From assembly GCA_045541355.1 (NCBI GenBank), contig JAZQIW010000100.1:1-18195 (forward strand): a stretch of DNA of 18,195 bases. The letters run 5' to 3'. Of this stretch, positions 1 through 7,900 are shown piece by piece. This DNA comes from UMGS1387 sp045541355. GTDB taxonomy: Bacteria > Bacillota > Clostridia > Oscillospirales > CAG-382. The notes beneath the pieces are model-generated. The model saw nothing but the letters and a program-made list of their open reading frames with translations, did not search any database and was not told the DNA's origin. The position numbers and the translations under genes are program-made. How positions within the stretch are numbered: the stretch's first letter is position 1; every line of letters starts with the position of its first letter.

Positions 1-10
1 GGGTGTTAAG

Positions 11-184
11 CCACCACGGCGAAAGAGGGAGAATCAGCGGAGCGTCGGGGAGATGTATCATAAAGTTATACCCATCTCTGATTTTGACGAACCGAAGATA
101 AAACCTCAAAAATCGCGAGTGTCAAAATCAGCAAATTAAAAGTACAAATTGTCCCCGACCGAGCCAGTCCCTCTTTTTGAGTGG
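11..184 (+). ncRNA. Candidate structured RNA (nested inverted repeats), unidentified
   Basis: No open frame here resembles a protein, but the stretch folds on itself in a nested way. Pairing arms that can be read directly are: CCAC 11-14 with GTGG 181-184; AAAGAGGGA 22-30 with TCCCTCTTT 168-176; GTCGGGGA 44-51 with TCCCCGAC 152-159; and CTGATTTTGAC 78-88 with GTCAAAATCAG 121-131. A further bulged hairpin lies between them, with arms about 50-58 and 68-78, sharing a base or two with its neighbours. Together they make an outer stem, an internal loop and a three-way junction of about 175 bases. Four long perfect helices in nested order are unlikely by chance, which favours a functional RNA. I could not match it to RNase P, tmRNA, 6S, SRP RNA or a riboswitch class I know. 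Strand is uncertain because the pairing is symmetrical, and the element may begin left of the window. Confidence 0.45.
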
Positions 185-197
185 AGAATTTTTACTT

Positions 198-295
198 AAT
201 TTCCCAAATCTTTGATTTGGTTGAAATTTAGTACGCCCGATGGTGTGAGTACTTTTGTCGATACAAAAGTACGGCTCGCTGTCCGCAGACAGCGA
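198..295. repeat. Three consecutive perfect or near-perfect hairpins
   Basis: Hairpin one pairs 198-210 with 214-228: a 13-pair stem with a two-base bulge and loop TTT, inner arms CCAAATC and GATTTGG. Hairpin two pairs GTACTTTTGT 249-258 with ACAAAAGTAC 263-272 around loop CGAT. Hairpin three pairs TCGCTGTC 276-283 with GACAGCGA 288-295 around loop CGCA. None is followed by a run of T on either strand, so they are not obvious rho-independent terminators. They may belong to the same structured element as 11-184, or be small palindromic intergenic repeats. Confidence 0.55.
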
Positions 296-299
296 AATA

Positions 300-354
300 C
301 CTGTCAGACAAAAATGTAACTAAAAAAACGTAACTAATCTGAAGTAATAAAAAA
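300..354 (+). repeat. Small intergenic repeat, copy A
   Basis: This segment begins CCTGTCAGACAAAAATGTAA and ends in a GAAGTAATAAAAAAAG tract. It aligns in the same orientation with 4878-4920: 18 of 21 bases match in the first block and 19 of 22 in the second, with 14 extra bases (321-334, ending in a duplicated GTAAC) in this copy. The first 21 bases also match the reverse complement of 4831-4851 at 20 of 21 positions. It lies immediately upstream of the GH36-like gene and may hold its promoter, but no convincing -35/-10 pair was found. Confidence 0.6.
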
Positions 355-387
355 AGAGAAAATAGAAAAGAGAAAAAGGAGAAACCC

Positions 388-2406
388 ATGAAATTCACCT
401 TCAAAGATTGCTACGCAACCTATGAAAATAGTGAACTTGTTGTAGGTAATAGCCTTGTAGAAAGAAAAATATCCCTCGAAAACTCAATTCCTGCATCCTG
501 CTACCTGCTGAATAAAAAGACGGGCTATAAGTTTGAAGCAAGAGGCGGAAAAAGAAGTATAATGTACGGAGTGCCCGGCTTTGACTTTGCTTCCTCAAGA
601 GTGTCGGTTTATGCGACAGTAGATGATAGAGACGGCTTTTCAAATGAGGCTCTTTGCGTGTCTGTGCACTTTGAAAAGGAAAATCAGGCTGTTTATGCAA
701 CCCTCAGACTCTATCCCGAATGTGCCTTTGTTACCTCGGCACTTGCCCTTAATGGCATATTCGGCTATGGCGTTGATGCGCAGGTTTGTAATGAAGAATA
801 TACCGATTACCTTAGAAGACCGTCTGATTGTATCGAGTCTGTCGGCATGAACGAAGACCATGTAAAGGTAACAGAGGTTGAGTTTTATGACTATACCGAT
901 GTAAGAAATAACGCCGTAAGAAAAAGAGAAAGACTTGCATACTTCTACTCACCCGAAGCGGTTGATGCATACCGTGGACAGATGTTTATACTTGATGCCT
1001 ATACAAAGAAAAATGCTCTTGTCATGGTTAAGGAAAGCCCGTGTCTTTTCTCAAGACTCTTTGACGGCGATTATGACATGAAGTATGCCATTTATGAAAA
1101 TGCACACCTCTTTGGCTTTGGCGTGGATTTTTCGGGCAAACAGCTCTTTACGCCCGATGTGTTCCTGTATTATGCGACAATCGGTGTCGCACAGGATGCA
1201 CAAGAGGCGGCACAGTCTTATAAAAAGTATTACCGCCTTGAGTGGAAGGGCGCAGATAAGGGAACCTTTATCATGTCAAACACCTGGGGCGATAGAAACG
1301 GTGACTCGAGGGTGTGCCATGAATTTGCCTGTAAGGAAGCCGATGCGGGAAAGAAAATCGGCGTTGATATAGTTCAGCTTGATGACGGCTGGCAGTCTGG
1401 TCTTACAAAGAACTCAAGGTTCATAAAGGATACGTCGGAGGGCGCATGGGGCAGCGGTCTTTATAAGTCGTGCCCTGATTTCTGGGTGCCTGCTCCTCAT
1501 AAATTTCCCGACGGCTTCAAAAAGACAAGCGACTATATTGTCTCAAAGGGAGCACATTTCGGTCTGTGGTTCTCGCCCGATTTTGATAATGACTACGAAA
1601 ACGTAGATAAGGACATTGAAGTTCTGACAAAGCTCCATAAAGAGTATAACGTAACCTTTTTCAAGATTGACGGCGTAAATGTCACAAGCAAGAAGATGGA
1701 AATAAACCTTGTAAAGCTTATCGAAACCGTAAAGAAAAACTGTGACGGTAAGGTTGATTTTGACCTTGATATCACAGGCGAGCAGAAGAGATGGGGCTAC
1801 CTTGTAAATAAGCAGTACGGCAATCTGTTTCTTGAAAACAGATATTCAAAGGCGACAAATTATTATCCCTTTACAACCCTCAGACAGATTTGGCTTCTTT
1901 CGGAATTTTTGCCTTCGCAGAAGTTCCAGATTGAAGTTCTCAACCGCAAGCTTGCATCAGAGCTTTATAACCCCGAGGACATCCTTGCACCCGTAAACTA
2001 TACCCAGGACTATTGCTTTGCGGTTGCCATGTTTGCCTGTCCCCTCATATGGATGGAAATGACAGGGCTTGATAAAGAGGATACGGCGGCAATTGCAAAA
2101 ATCGCAAAAATCCATAAAAAAATAAAGAAGGACATGGCAAAGCTTGTTGTAACGCCCATAGGAGAAGAACCCGACGGTCTTAATTTCTCGGGCTTTACGG
2201 CTCTTGATGAAAACGGAAAGGGTTATGCTCTCCTGTTCCGCGACTGCACAAGCAAGTCTACATATACCTTTAAAAAGGCACTTCCCAAGAACGCCGTTCT
2301 TGAATATATGTATTCCAACTATGATGCAGCAGCCGAAAATGTCGGAGGGGACATAAGATTTAAGGCAGCTTGTCAAAGAAGCTTTGTTCTCGTAAAGGTG
2401 AAATAA
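388..2406 (+). CDS. GH36-like glycoside hydrolase (alpha-galactosidase-type, clan GH-D)
   Basis: This 672-residue protein resembles the melibiase (GH36) group, retaining enzymes that remove terminal alpha-galactosyl or related residues from oligosaccharides. It has an N-terminal beta-rich region (about 1-290), then a TIM-barrel region with the segments expected of the clan: QLDDGWQSG (D332, D333), GLWFSPD (392-398), and FFKIDGVN, whose D428 aligns with the usual nucleophile of KWDxN. The acid/base is less certain; D459 or D461 in the DFDLDITG segment are candidates. No signal peptide is visible, so it probably acts in the cytoplasm on imported sugars. AGGAG at 377-381 supports this ATG. The next gene, maf, starts on the last base of its stop. 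The catalytic segment differs from canonical KWDMN and no transporter lies beside it, so the exact substrate is unknown. Confidence 0.8.
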   Translation: MKFTFKDCYATYENSELVVGNSLVERKISLENSIPASCYLLNKKTGYKFEARGGKRSIMYGVPGFDFASSRVSVYATVDDRDGFSNEALCVSVHFEKENQAVYATLRLYPECAFVTSALALNGIFGYGVDAQVCNEEYTDYLRRPSDCIESVGMNEDHVKVTEVEFYDYTDVRNNAVRKRERLAYFYSPEAVDAYRGQMFILDAYTKKNALVMVKESPCLFSRLFDGDYDMKYAIYENAHLFGFGVDFSGKQLFTPDVFLYYATIGVAQDAQEAAQSYKKYYRLEWKGADKGTFIMSNTWGDRNGDSRVCHEFACKEADAGKKIGVDIVQLDDGWQSGLTKNSRFIKDTSEGAWGSGLYKSCPDFWVPAPHKFPDGFKKTSDYIVSKGAHFGLWFSPDFDNDYENVDKDIEVLTKLHKEYNVTFFKIDGVNVTSKKMEINLVKLIETVKKNCDGKVDFDLDITGEQKRWGYLVNKQYGNLFLENRYSKATNYYPFTTLRQIWLLSEFLPSQKFQIEVLNRKLASELYNPEDILAPVNYTQDYCFAVAMFACPLIWMEMTGLDKEDTAAIAKIAKIHKKIKKDMAKLVVTPIGEEPDGLNFSGFTALDENGKGYALLFRDCTSKSTYTFKKALPKNAVLEYMYSNYDAAAENVGGDIRFKAACQRSFVLVKVK

Positions 2407-2984
2407 TGAAAATAATACTTGCATCAAAATCCCCGAGACGAAGAGAAATACTTGAAACCATGGGTGTTTGCTTTGAGATTGACGTTGCCGACGTCGATGA
2501 GACGGTGGAAGAAACACTTACTCCCGTCGAGGCTGTCTGTGAAATATCAAAGAGAAAGGCTGCCGCAGTGCTCCAAAGACACAAAGCCGAGGACTGCATT
2601 GTGATTTCTGCCGACACGGTTGTGGTAATTGACGGGAAAATCATCGGAAAACCCAAAAGTGCCGAGGATGCGTTTAATATATTGAAATTTCTCTCGGGCA
2701 GAACCCACGAGGTTTACACCGGCTTTACGGTTAGCGGCAAGGGAGAGGAAAAAACCGATTTTGAAGTGACAAAGGTGCATTTCAAAGAGCTTTGTGACGA
2801 TGATATAAGGCGTTATATAGCAACGGGCGAGCCCATGGACAAGGCAGGTGCTTACGGGATTCAGCAAAAAGGAAATCTTTTTGTCGAATATATCCACGGA
2901 GATTACTATAATGTGGTAGGTTTTCCCATATCAAAAATTTGTGTAACCATTAAGGAGCTTTTTGGTATTAACATATTGTATTAA
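2406..2984 (+). CDS. maf: Maf family nucleoside triphosphate pyrophosphatase
   Basis: This 192-residue protein is a Maf/YhdE-type pyrophosphatase, which hydrolyses dTTP, UTP or modified nucleotides to monophosphates as a house-cleaning activity in the cytoplasm. Visible family signatures are the N-terminal ASKSPRRREIL (residues 6-16), the SADTVV segment with the likely catalytic D70, the following GKP, and DKAGAYGIQ near the C-terminal third. The length is normal. The start chosen is the ATG at 2406, within TAATG, which shares one base with the GH36-like stop and gives the standard MKIILASKSPRR beginning. An in-frame start at 2370 would add 12 residues atypical of the family. The overlap implies translational coupling with the upstream hydrolase. 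Related family members differ in base preference, which cannot be decided here. Confidence 0.94.
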   Translation: MKIILASKSPRRREILETMGVCFEIDVADVDETVEETLTPVEAVCEISKRKAAAVLQRHKAEDCIVISADTVVVIDGKIIGKPKSAEDAFNILKFLSGRTHEVYTGFTVSGKGEEKTDFEVTKVHFKELCDDDIRRYIATGEPMDKAGAYGIQQKGNLFVEYIHGDYYNVVGFPISKICVTIKELFGINILY

Positions 2985-2990
2985 AATGTG

Positions 2991-3013
2991 CCGAAGTGTT
3001 CTTGTCGCTTCGG
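2991..3013 (+). other. Small hairpin just before the acyl-CoA synthetase ribosome binding site
   Basis: CCGAAG 2991-2996 pairs with CTTCGG 3008-3013; a G-U and a G-C pair extend it to about eight pairs with a seven-base loop. No T-run follows, so it is unlikely to terminate. It ends directly against the purine-rich AAAGGAAG ribosome binding site, so it could space the two cistrons or modulate initiation. That role is inference. Confidence 0.35.
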
Positions 3014-3028
3014 GAAAGGAAGATAGAA

Positions 3029-4744
3029 ATGGCACTTAAGAACTATAATCACAATTATCCCTTTAAAGAGGTCAAGTATACCCCCAATATGAAGGTTGTG
3101 CTTGAGGACTCCATCAACAAGAAAAACGAGTTCGGTCAGGACATCGCTTTCCGTTACCGCAAGGGTAAGGACATTGTGGATGTCTCCTTCGAGCAGTTTT
3201 ATCTTGACACGAAGTATGTAGGCTCTGCATTTACCGAAATGGGCTTCAAAAAGGGCAGCAAGATTGCCATGATAGGCCCCAACAGCTATGAATGGGTAAC
3301 GGTATTTGTATCGGTGCTTAACAGCGAGGCTGTGTTTGTTCCCGTTGACAAGGAGCTTCCCATCGAAGAAATTGCCTATGTCATCAATGACAGCGACACG
3401 GATATATTCTTCTACCACGGTGCAAACTACGACGAAAAGATAAAGGCAAATCCCGAGCTTTTCAAAAACATAAAGTATTTTGTCAACATTGATGCAAAAG
3501 AGGATGATGGCAAGTTCCTTTCCTACGCAAAGCTTATGGAAAAGGGAAAGGCTCTTCTTGAAGGCGGATATGATGAATACACAAGCATGACACCGGTAGA
3601 GGAGGAGCTAAAGGTAATCGTTTACACCTCCGGCACAACAGGCACGGCAAAGGGCGTTATGCTTTCGCTTGCAAATGTTATGAGTGCACAGAACTACGGA
3701 CTTCAGGTGTCCTCCACCGCAAGAACCATGATAAATGTTCTCCCGCTGCACCACACCTTCGGCGGACTTGTTGACATACTTGTCGGCATCAAGTGCGGTA
3801 CTACTATGGGCATCAACGATTCTGTCAGAAATCTTATTCCCAACTTTAAGGCATTCAAGCCCGAGGCGGCAATGCTTGTTCCTCTCTACGTAGAAAAGTT
3901 CTACCAGAGAATCTGGGCAGGTGTTGAGGCAAAGGGTATAACAAAGCTCTTTAAGACAATGCTTAAGGTCAGCAACGGACTGCTCAAGGTTGGAATTGAC
4001 GTCAGAAGAAAGCTCTTCAAGTCGGTACACGAGCAGTTTGGCGGCAAGCTCAGACTCATCGTCTGCGGCGGCGCACCCATGAGAGAAGAGCTTGGCCGTT
4101 TCTTTGAATCCATCGGTGTTATTATTACAAACGGTTACGGCATTACTGAATGTTCTCCTCTTGTATCGGTAAACAGAACACACTACTACAACTTTGACTC
4201 GGTAGGTGTTGTTTGTCCCGGTCTTGACATCAAGATTGACAACCCCAACGAAGACGGCGAGGGCGAAATTCTCGTAAAAGGCCCTGTTGTTATGATGGGT
4301 TATTACAAAATGCCCGAAAAGACAGCAGAGGTTCTCACAGAAGACGGCTGGTTCTCCACCGGTGACTACGGAAGATATGACAGAGCTGCTGACAGACTTT
4401 ACATAACAGGCAGAAAAAAGAACATCATTGTTCTCAAGAACGGCAAGAACATTTACCCTGAGGAAATCGAAGATTATCTCACAGCCCTTCCCGAGATTGA
4501 CGAGGTTATTGTTTCGGCAATTAAAGACGAAGAAGGCAGCGAGGTAGGTCTTCAGTGCGAGGTTTATCCCGTTCAGGAAAAGGTTGAAGGGCTTGACGAC
4601 AAGGCAGCATACGATCTTGTTAAGGCTGCCGTTGAGGGTTACAATGCCACCATGCCTGCCCACAAGAGGGTTATAAAGGTCAACATCAGAAAAGAGCCTT
4701 TTGAAAAGACAACCTCTCAGAAAATCAAGAGAAAATACAACTAA
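3029..4744 (+). CDS. Long-chain acyl-CoA synthetase (AMP-binding/ANL superfamily)
   Basis: This 571-residue enzyme activates a carboxylic acid, probably a fatty acid, to an acyl-adenylate and then to the acyl-CoA thioester. The ANL signatures are complete: P-loop YTSGTTGTAKG at 199-209, GYGITECSPL at 369-378, STGD at 443-446, GRKKN at 461-465, and the C-terminal TTSQKIKRKY with the likely adenylation lysine K565. No membrane segment is evident. The start is the ATG at 3029, preceded by GGAAAGGA at 3013-3020; an in-frame upstream start at 2996 falls inside the intergenic hairpin and has no good ribosome binding site. It follows maf by 44 bases and is closed by a terminator 30 bases after its stop. 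The family is clear; the acyl chain preference is not, and related folds include other acid-CoA ligases. Confidence 0.9.
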   Translation: MALKNYNHNYPFKEVKYTPNMKVVLEDSINKKNEFGQDIAFRYRKGKDIVDVSFEQFYLDTKYVGSAFTEMGFKKGSKIAMIGPNSYEWVTVFVSVLNSEAVFVPVDKELPIEEIAYVINDSDTDIFFYHGANYDEKIKANPELFKNIKYFVNIDAKEDDGKFLSYAKLMEKGKALLEGGYDEYTSMTPVEEELKVIVYTSGTTGTAKGVMLSLANVMSAQNYGLQVSSTARTMINVLPLHHTFGGLVDILVGIKCGTTMGINDSVRNLIPNFKAFKPEAAMLVPLYVEKFYQRIWAGVEAKGITKLFKTMLKVSNGLLKVGIDVRRKLFKSVHEQFGGKLRLIVCGGAPMREELGRFFESIGVIITNGYGITECSPLVSVNRTHYYNFDSVGVVCPGLDIKIDNPNEDGEGEILVKGPVVMMGYYKMPEKTAEVLTEDGWFSTGDYGRYDRAADRLYITGRKKNIIVLKNGKNIYPEEIEDYLTALPEIDEVIVSAIKDEEGSEVGLQCEVYPVQEKVEGLDDKAAYDLVKAAVEGYNATMPAHKRVIKVNIRKEPFEKTTSQKIKRKYN

Positions 4745-4773
4745 GGGTTTTGCTTTTTCTTTACAGTTTACAT

Positions 4774-4808
4774 TCGCTGATGCCTTTTTGCATCAGCGAG
4801 TTTTTTTC
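4774..4808 (+). terminator. Rho-independent terminator after the acyl-CoA synthetase gene
   Basis: TCGCTGATGC 4774-4783 pairs perfectly with GCATCAGCGA 4790-4799 around a six-base loop. It is followed at once by a run of T (4801-4807) and a longer pyrimidine tract. It ends the GH36-like/maf/acyl-CoA synthetase transcription unit. Confidence 0.93.
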
Positions 4809-4830
4809 TTTTTTCTTTTTTTCTTATTAA

Positions 4831-4920
4831 GTTAGATTTTTGTCTGACAGGAGTTCCGTTACTTTTTAAGTTACATTCCTGCCAAACAAAATTGTAACTA
4901 ATTTGAAGTAACAAAAAAGG
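4831..4920. repeat. Inverted pair of the small intergenic repeat (copies C and B)
   Basis: Two copies of the repeat also seen at 300-354 lie head to head. The left arm is 4831-4851 (plus-strand GTTAGATTTTTGTCTGACAG, one more G). The right arm starts at 4878 with CCTGCCAAACAAAATTGTAA. The arms form an imperfect terminal inverted repeat of about 23 bases around a core of about 20 bases holding two GTTAC motifs. TAA is found directly outside both arms (4828-4830 and 4899-4901), possibly a short target duplication. The shape resembles a very small MITE-like element, but it is too short and AT-rich to be sure. Confidence 0.5.
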
Positions 4921-4944
4921 AGTCACGCCGTCGGCGTGACTCCT
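4905..4944 (-). terminator. Rho-independent terminator of the GH99-like gene
   Basis: AGGAGTCACGCC 4918-4929 and GGCGTGACTCCT 4933-4944 form a perfect 12-pair stem with a three-base loop. Read on the minus strand, the stem is followed by TTTTTTG (complement of 4911-4917). It lies 11 bases beyond the minus-strand stop codon. There is no T-run on the plus-strand side, so it serves the minus strand. Its A/T tract overlaps the end of the neighbouring repeat. Confidence 0.92.
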
Positions 4945-4955
4945 CGTGCTTTGCA

Positions 4956-7900
4956 CTATCTTATTGTAATGAAAACCGTGTTGTCGGAAATCTCGTATTT
5001 TATGCCTGCTTTTTCAAAAATAAACTTTAGAGGAAGCACCGGCATTTGGTCGTAAAGATAGAAGGGCTCAGAAAGCTTTTCGCTGTTGCCGTTAATAAGG
5101 ACTGTGTCAGACCCTACGGTAAATAAGAACTCTGTGTCTGTGCCTGTCTTGAGATAGAGCTTGCCTTCAAATCTGTCCCACTCGTGGTAAATGTTTGTTG
5201 CGGCAAAGGTGCCGTTCTTGGGATTTGCGGCAAGATAGTATTCGCCGTTCCTTATATCCTTGTAGTAGAAGGGAATTTTAAGAGCAACTCCGTCAACAAC
5301 AAAACCGAAATTGGTGGGAATGGGCTTTGTCTTTAAGAACTCAATCTTTTGTATTTTAACAAGGGCAGGAGATTCACCCGTGTCAATTCTTATGTTCTTG
5401 ATAATACCGTTCCAGTCGACGTGCTTTGCCTCAATGTAAAGGTCCATATAAACGTCTCTTTCGGGTACAAAGAAGTCTATGTAACCTGTTGCAAAGAACT
5501 CGGGATGCGTGTCGGTTGCGAAGAATATCTGAAGCATGTCAAAGCTGTTTGTCGAGAGCCTTACATGAATGTACTCAATGTTGTTTGCGGGAATGTTCAG
5601 CTCATGCTTGAAGATTGCCTTGGGGTCGATGTCGTAGCCGTCCATAACTATCGAGCCGTCGGGGTCCTGTGAGGAATATACGTCTTCAAAATCCCAGTTT
5701 TTGATGTTCATGTCGAAATCAAATACTACCTCGCAGTCAAGCTTTGAAACGTCGGGAAGCTGCTGCAGCCATGAACGAATGGGTGTGCGGTAGTCGTTGT
5801 GAAGGTGAGCAATACGTGCCATCTGACAGGCAGAGGGGGTTACGTGTGTAAGCTCGGTGTCCTTGCAAAGCACACTTCTCTGGGCATCAGAATATCCAAA
5901 GCCGTTGAGACCTGTGGGTGCAAGCCAGTGTCCTTCACCGTACTCGTTCCAGGTGCTGAAATAGATTAAATTGGGGTTGTGCTTTTGTCTTTCGCAAAGC
6001 TTGATTGCATTTTTGATTGAATTTGCATACTGCTCGGGGGTGGACAGGGGTGTTCTTGTGTCCTCCCAGCCCATAATGTTTCTTCCCGTGCCAACGGTGG
6101 GAACGGTGTACATATCAGAGCCAATCTTTTCGAAGTTGTTAATAATTCTGCCGACGGCATGGTTGATGTAATCGGGTGCAAAGGAGGGCTTGCCCCAACC
6201 GTAGTTGCAAAGACCGTCAAAGCCCATGGCATCAAGCATTTTAACTGTCGCGGTGCTGTATGCGTTGCCGCAGTTTACAAGGACTATAAGACCGTCATAG
6301 CCGTAATTCTTGATGTCCTCGCGCATGAAATCTATTACCTCTTTGCACTTTTCAACGCTTCCGAAGGTGTTGAGGAACAGGTCGTGTCTGTAAATGTGGA
6401 ACACAGCCTTGTTGTCAATGCGGTAGTATCTCGGGTCTTTGAAGCACCATTCTACCCAGTAGTCCCAGACAAAACGGCGGAATTCTTCAAGTGTCATTTG
6501 TCTCTGTCCCCAGCCTCCGTTTTCCCAGAGAATGCAGAAGGGAAGCATGTGGGAGTATCTGCCGTAGAAGTAGCCCTCATACTGATGCCAGAAGGCACGG
6601 GGTGTCTTTATGGGAATTGTCGGGTCAGTTGACTGGGGAGTGTACCAGCAATACTGGAACGCCGAAATGCCCTGCTCAAGCATGTATTTTGTTTCCCAGT
6701 CTGCACACTCGATGCTTCCCTCGTCATAGTAGCCGAGAAGCGGTGTACATTCGTCATAGGGGGCAATATAATCGTAGCCGTGGTGGCCTCCCTCGTGCCA
6801 GAGGGAGCAGACGGACATAATGGCGTTGACTCCGCGGCTTTCGGGAACAACGGGCTCCGGACAATAGTCGGGATAATCAAATATGTTGTAAACCCTCACG
6901 TCATCTATGAGTGCATAGCCGTCATCCGAGCCTTTTTCGTAGTCAAAGCTTACAAAGGAGGCGGATTTTGCGTCAAAGGGAACCTTGCCCTTGATTTTTC
7001 CGCAGATGTAAAGGTCGGCTTCTCCCTTTTCCGTGTCGGCTACAAGACGCACGTTCTGCCAGATGTGGCTGATGAAGCTGTGGTTTATATTTCCTGCCGA
7101 AATGGTGCCGTCTTTTACGGTAACGGTAACTGCATTGTCGAACTTGATTTTTAAGGTGTCGCCTGCCTTTGGCAGATAGAAGAAGCTTTCAAATACGATT
7201 TTTCCCTCAAGGGTTCTGTGGCACTTCTTTGCCGTTGCGGTTGTGTCAAGCTTTAGTGTGCATGACTCGTATGCATCGTTGTATTCCCTTATCATCTTTG
7301 CCTCGGGACAGCTTTCCCAGTCGGCAGGATATACGGGTGCATAGAAGTTTTCGTCTACCGCATAGTTTCTGCGGATGTACATTCTTCTCATCTGCATGGA
7401 AAGGTCGCCGTAGCCTTCCGATGTGGAAACGGTTACCTTTCCGAGGTTCTTAAAGCTATCGGAAAGAGAAAAATCACAGGCAAAAGCTCCGTCGATGTAT
7501 GCACGGCACTTTTTTGTATCAAGGTCAAAATCGGCTCTGAAATAGGTTGCACCGTCGTGAACTGCTATATTTGTCGCCGTCTCCTCTTTTGCCTTTACAA
7601 AGAAAAAGCCGTTCTTTGAAACAAATTCAAACACGTTTTCTCCGTCGGTGTTGTCAAGATATATCCTTGCACCGTTGTCTGCATTTTCCAAAACAATTAC
7701 CGTCTGAAGCGTTATTCTTCCGTCGCTCTGGGGCTCGAATTTTCTGTTTATGGCAATGTATCCGTCGGAGTTTGTGTTTGAAAGCTTTACATCAAAGCTT
7801 TGTGTAGTCTCTACCTTCTTTGAAAACCTGTCCTCTCTGTTCCAGGTGGATATCTGTCCCTTGTTGAAGTAGCCGAAGAAAAACTGGTCTACAACAGGGT

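Noticed and set aside
78..100. Possible hammerhead or glmS ribozyme core (CTGAT and TTGACGA strings)
   Set aside because: The remaining conserved core bases and required stems are missing; the strings are explained by the 78-88/121-131 helix.
2370..2405. Upstream in-frame start for maf
   Set aside because: It would extend Maf by 12 atypical residues into the GH36-like gene; the ATG at 2406 gives the canonical family N-terminus.
3608..4663. A 351-codon minus-strand frame opposite the acyl-CoA synthetase
   Set aside because: The plus strand has all ANL motifs in frame; the reverse frame lacks any recognisable domain or ribosome binding site and reflects codon bias.
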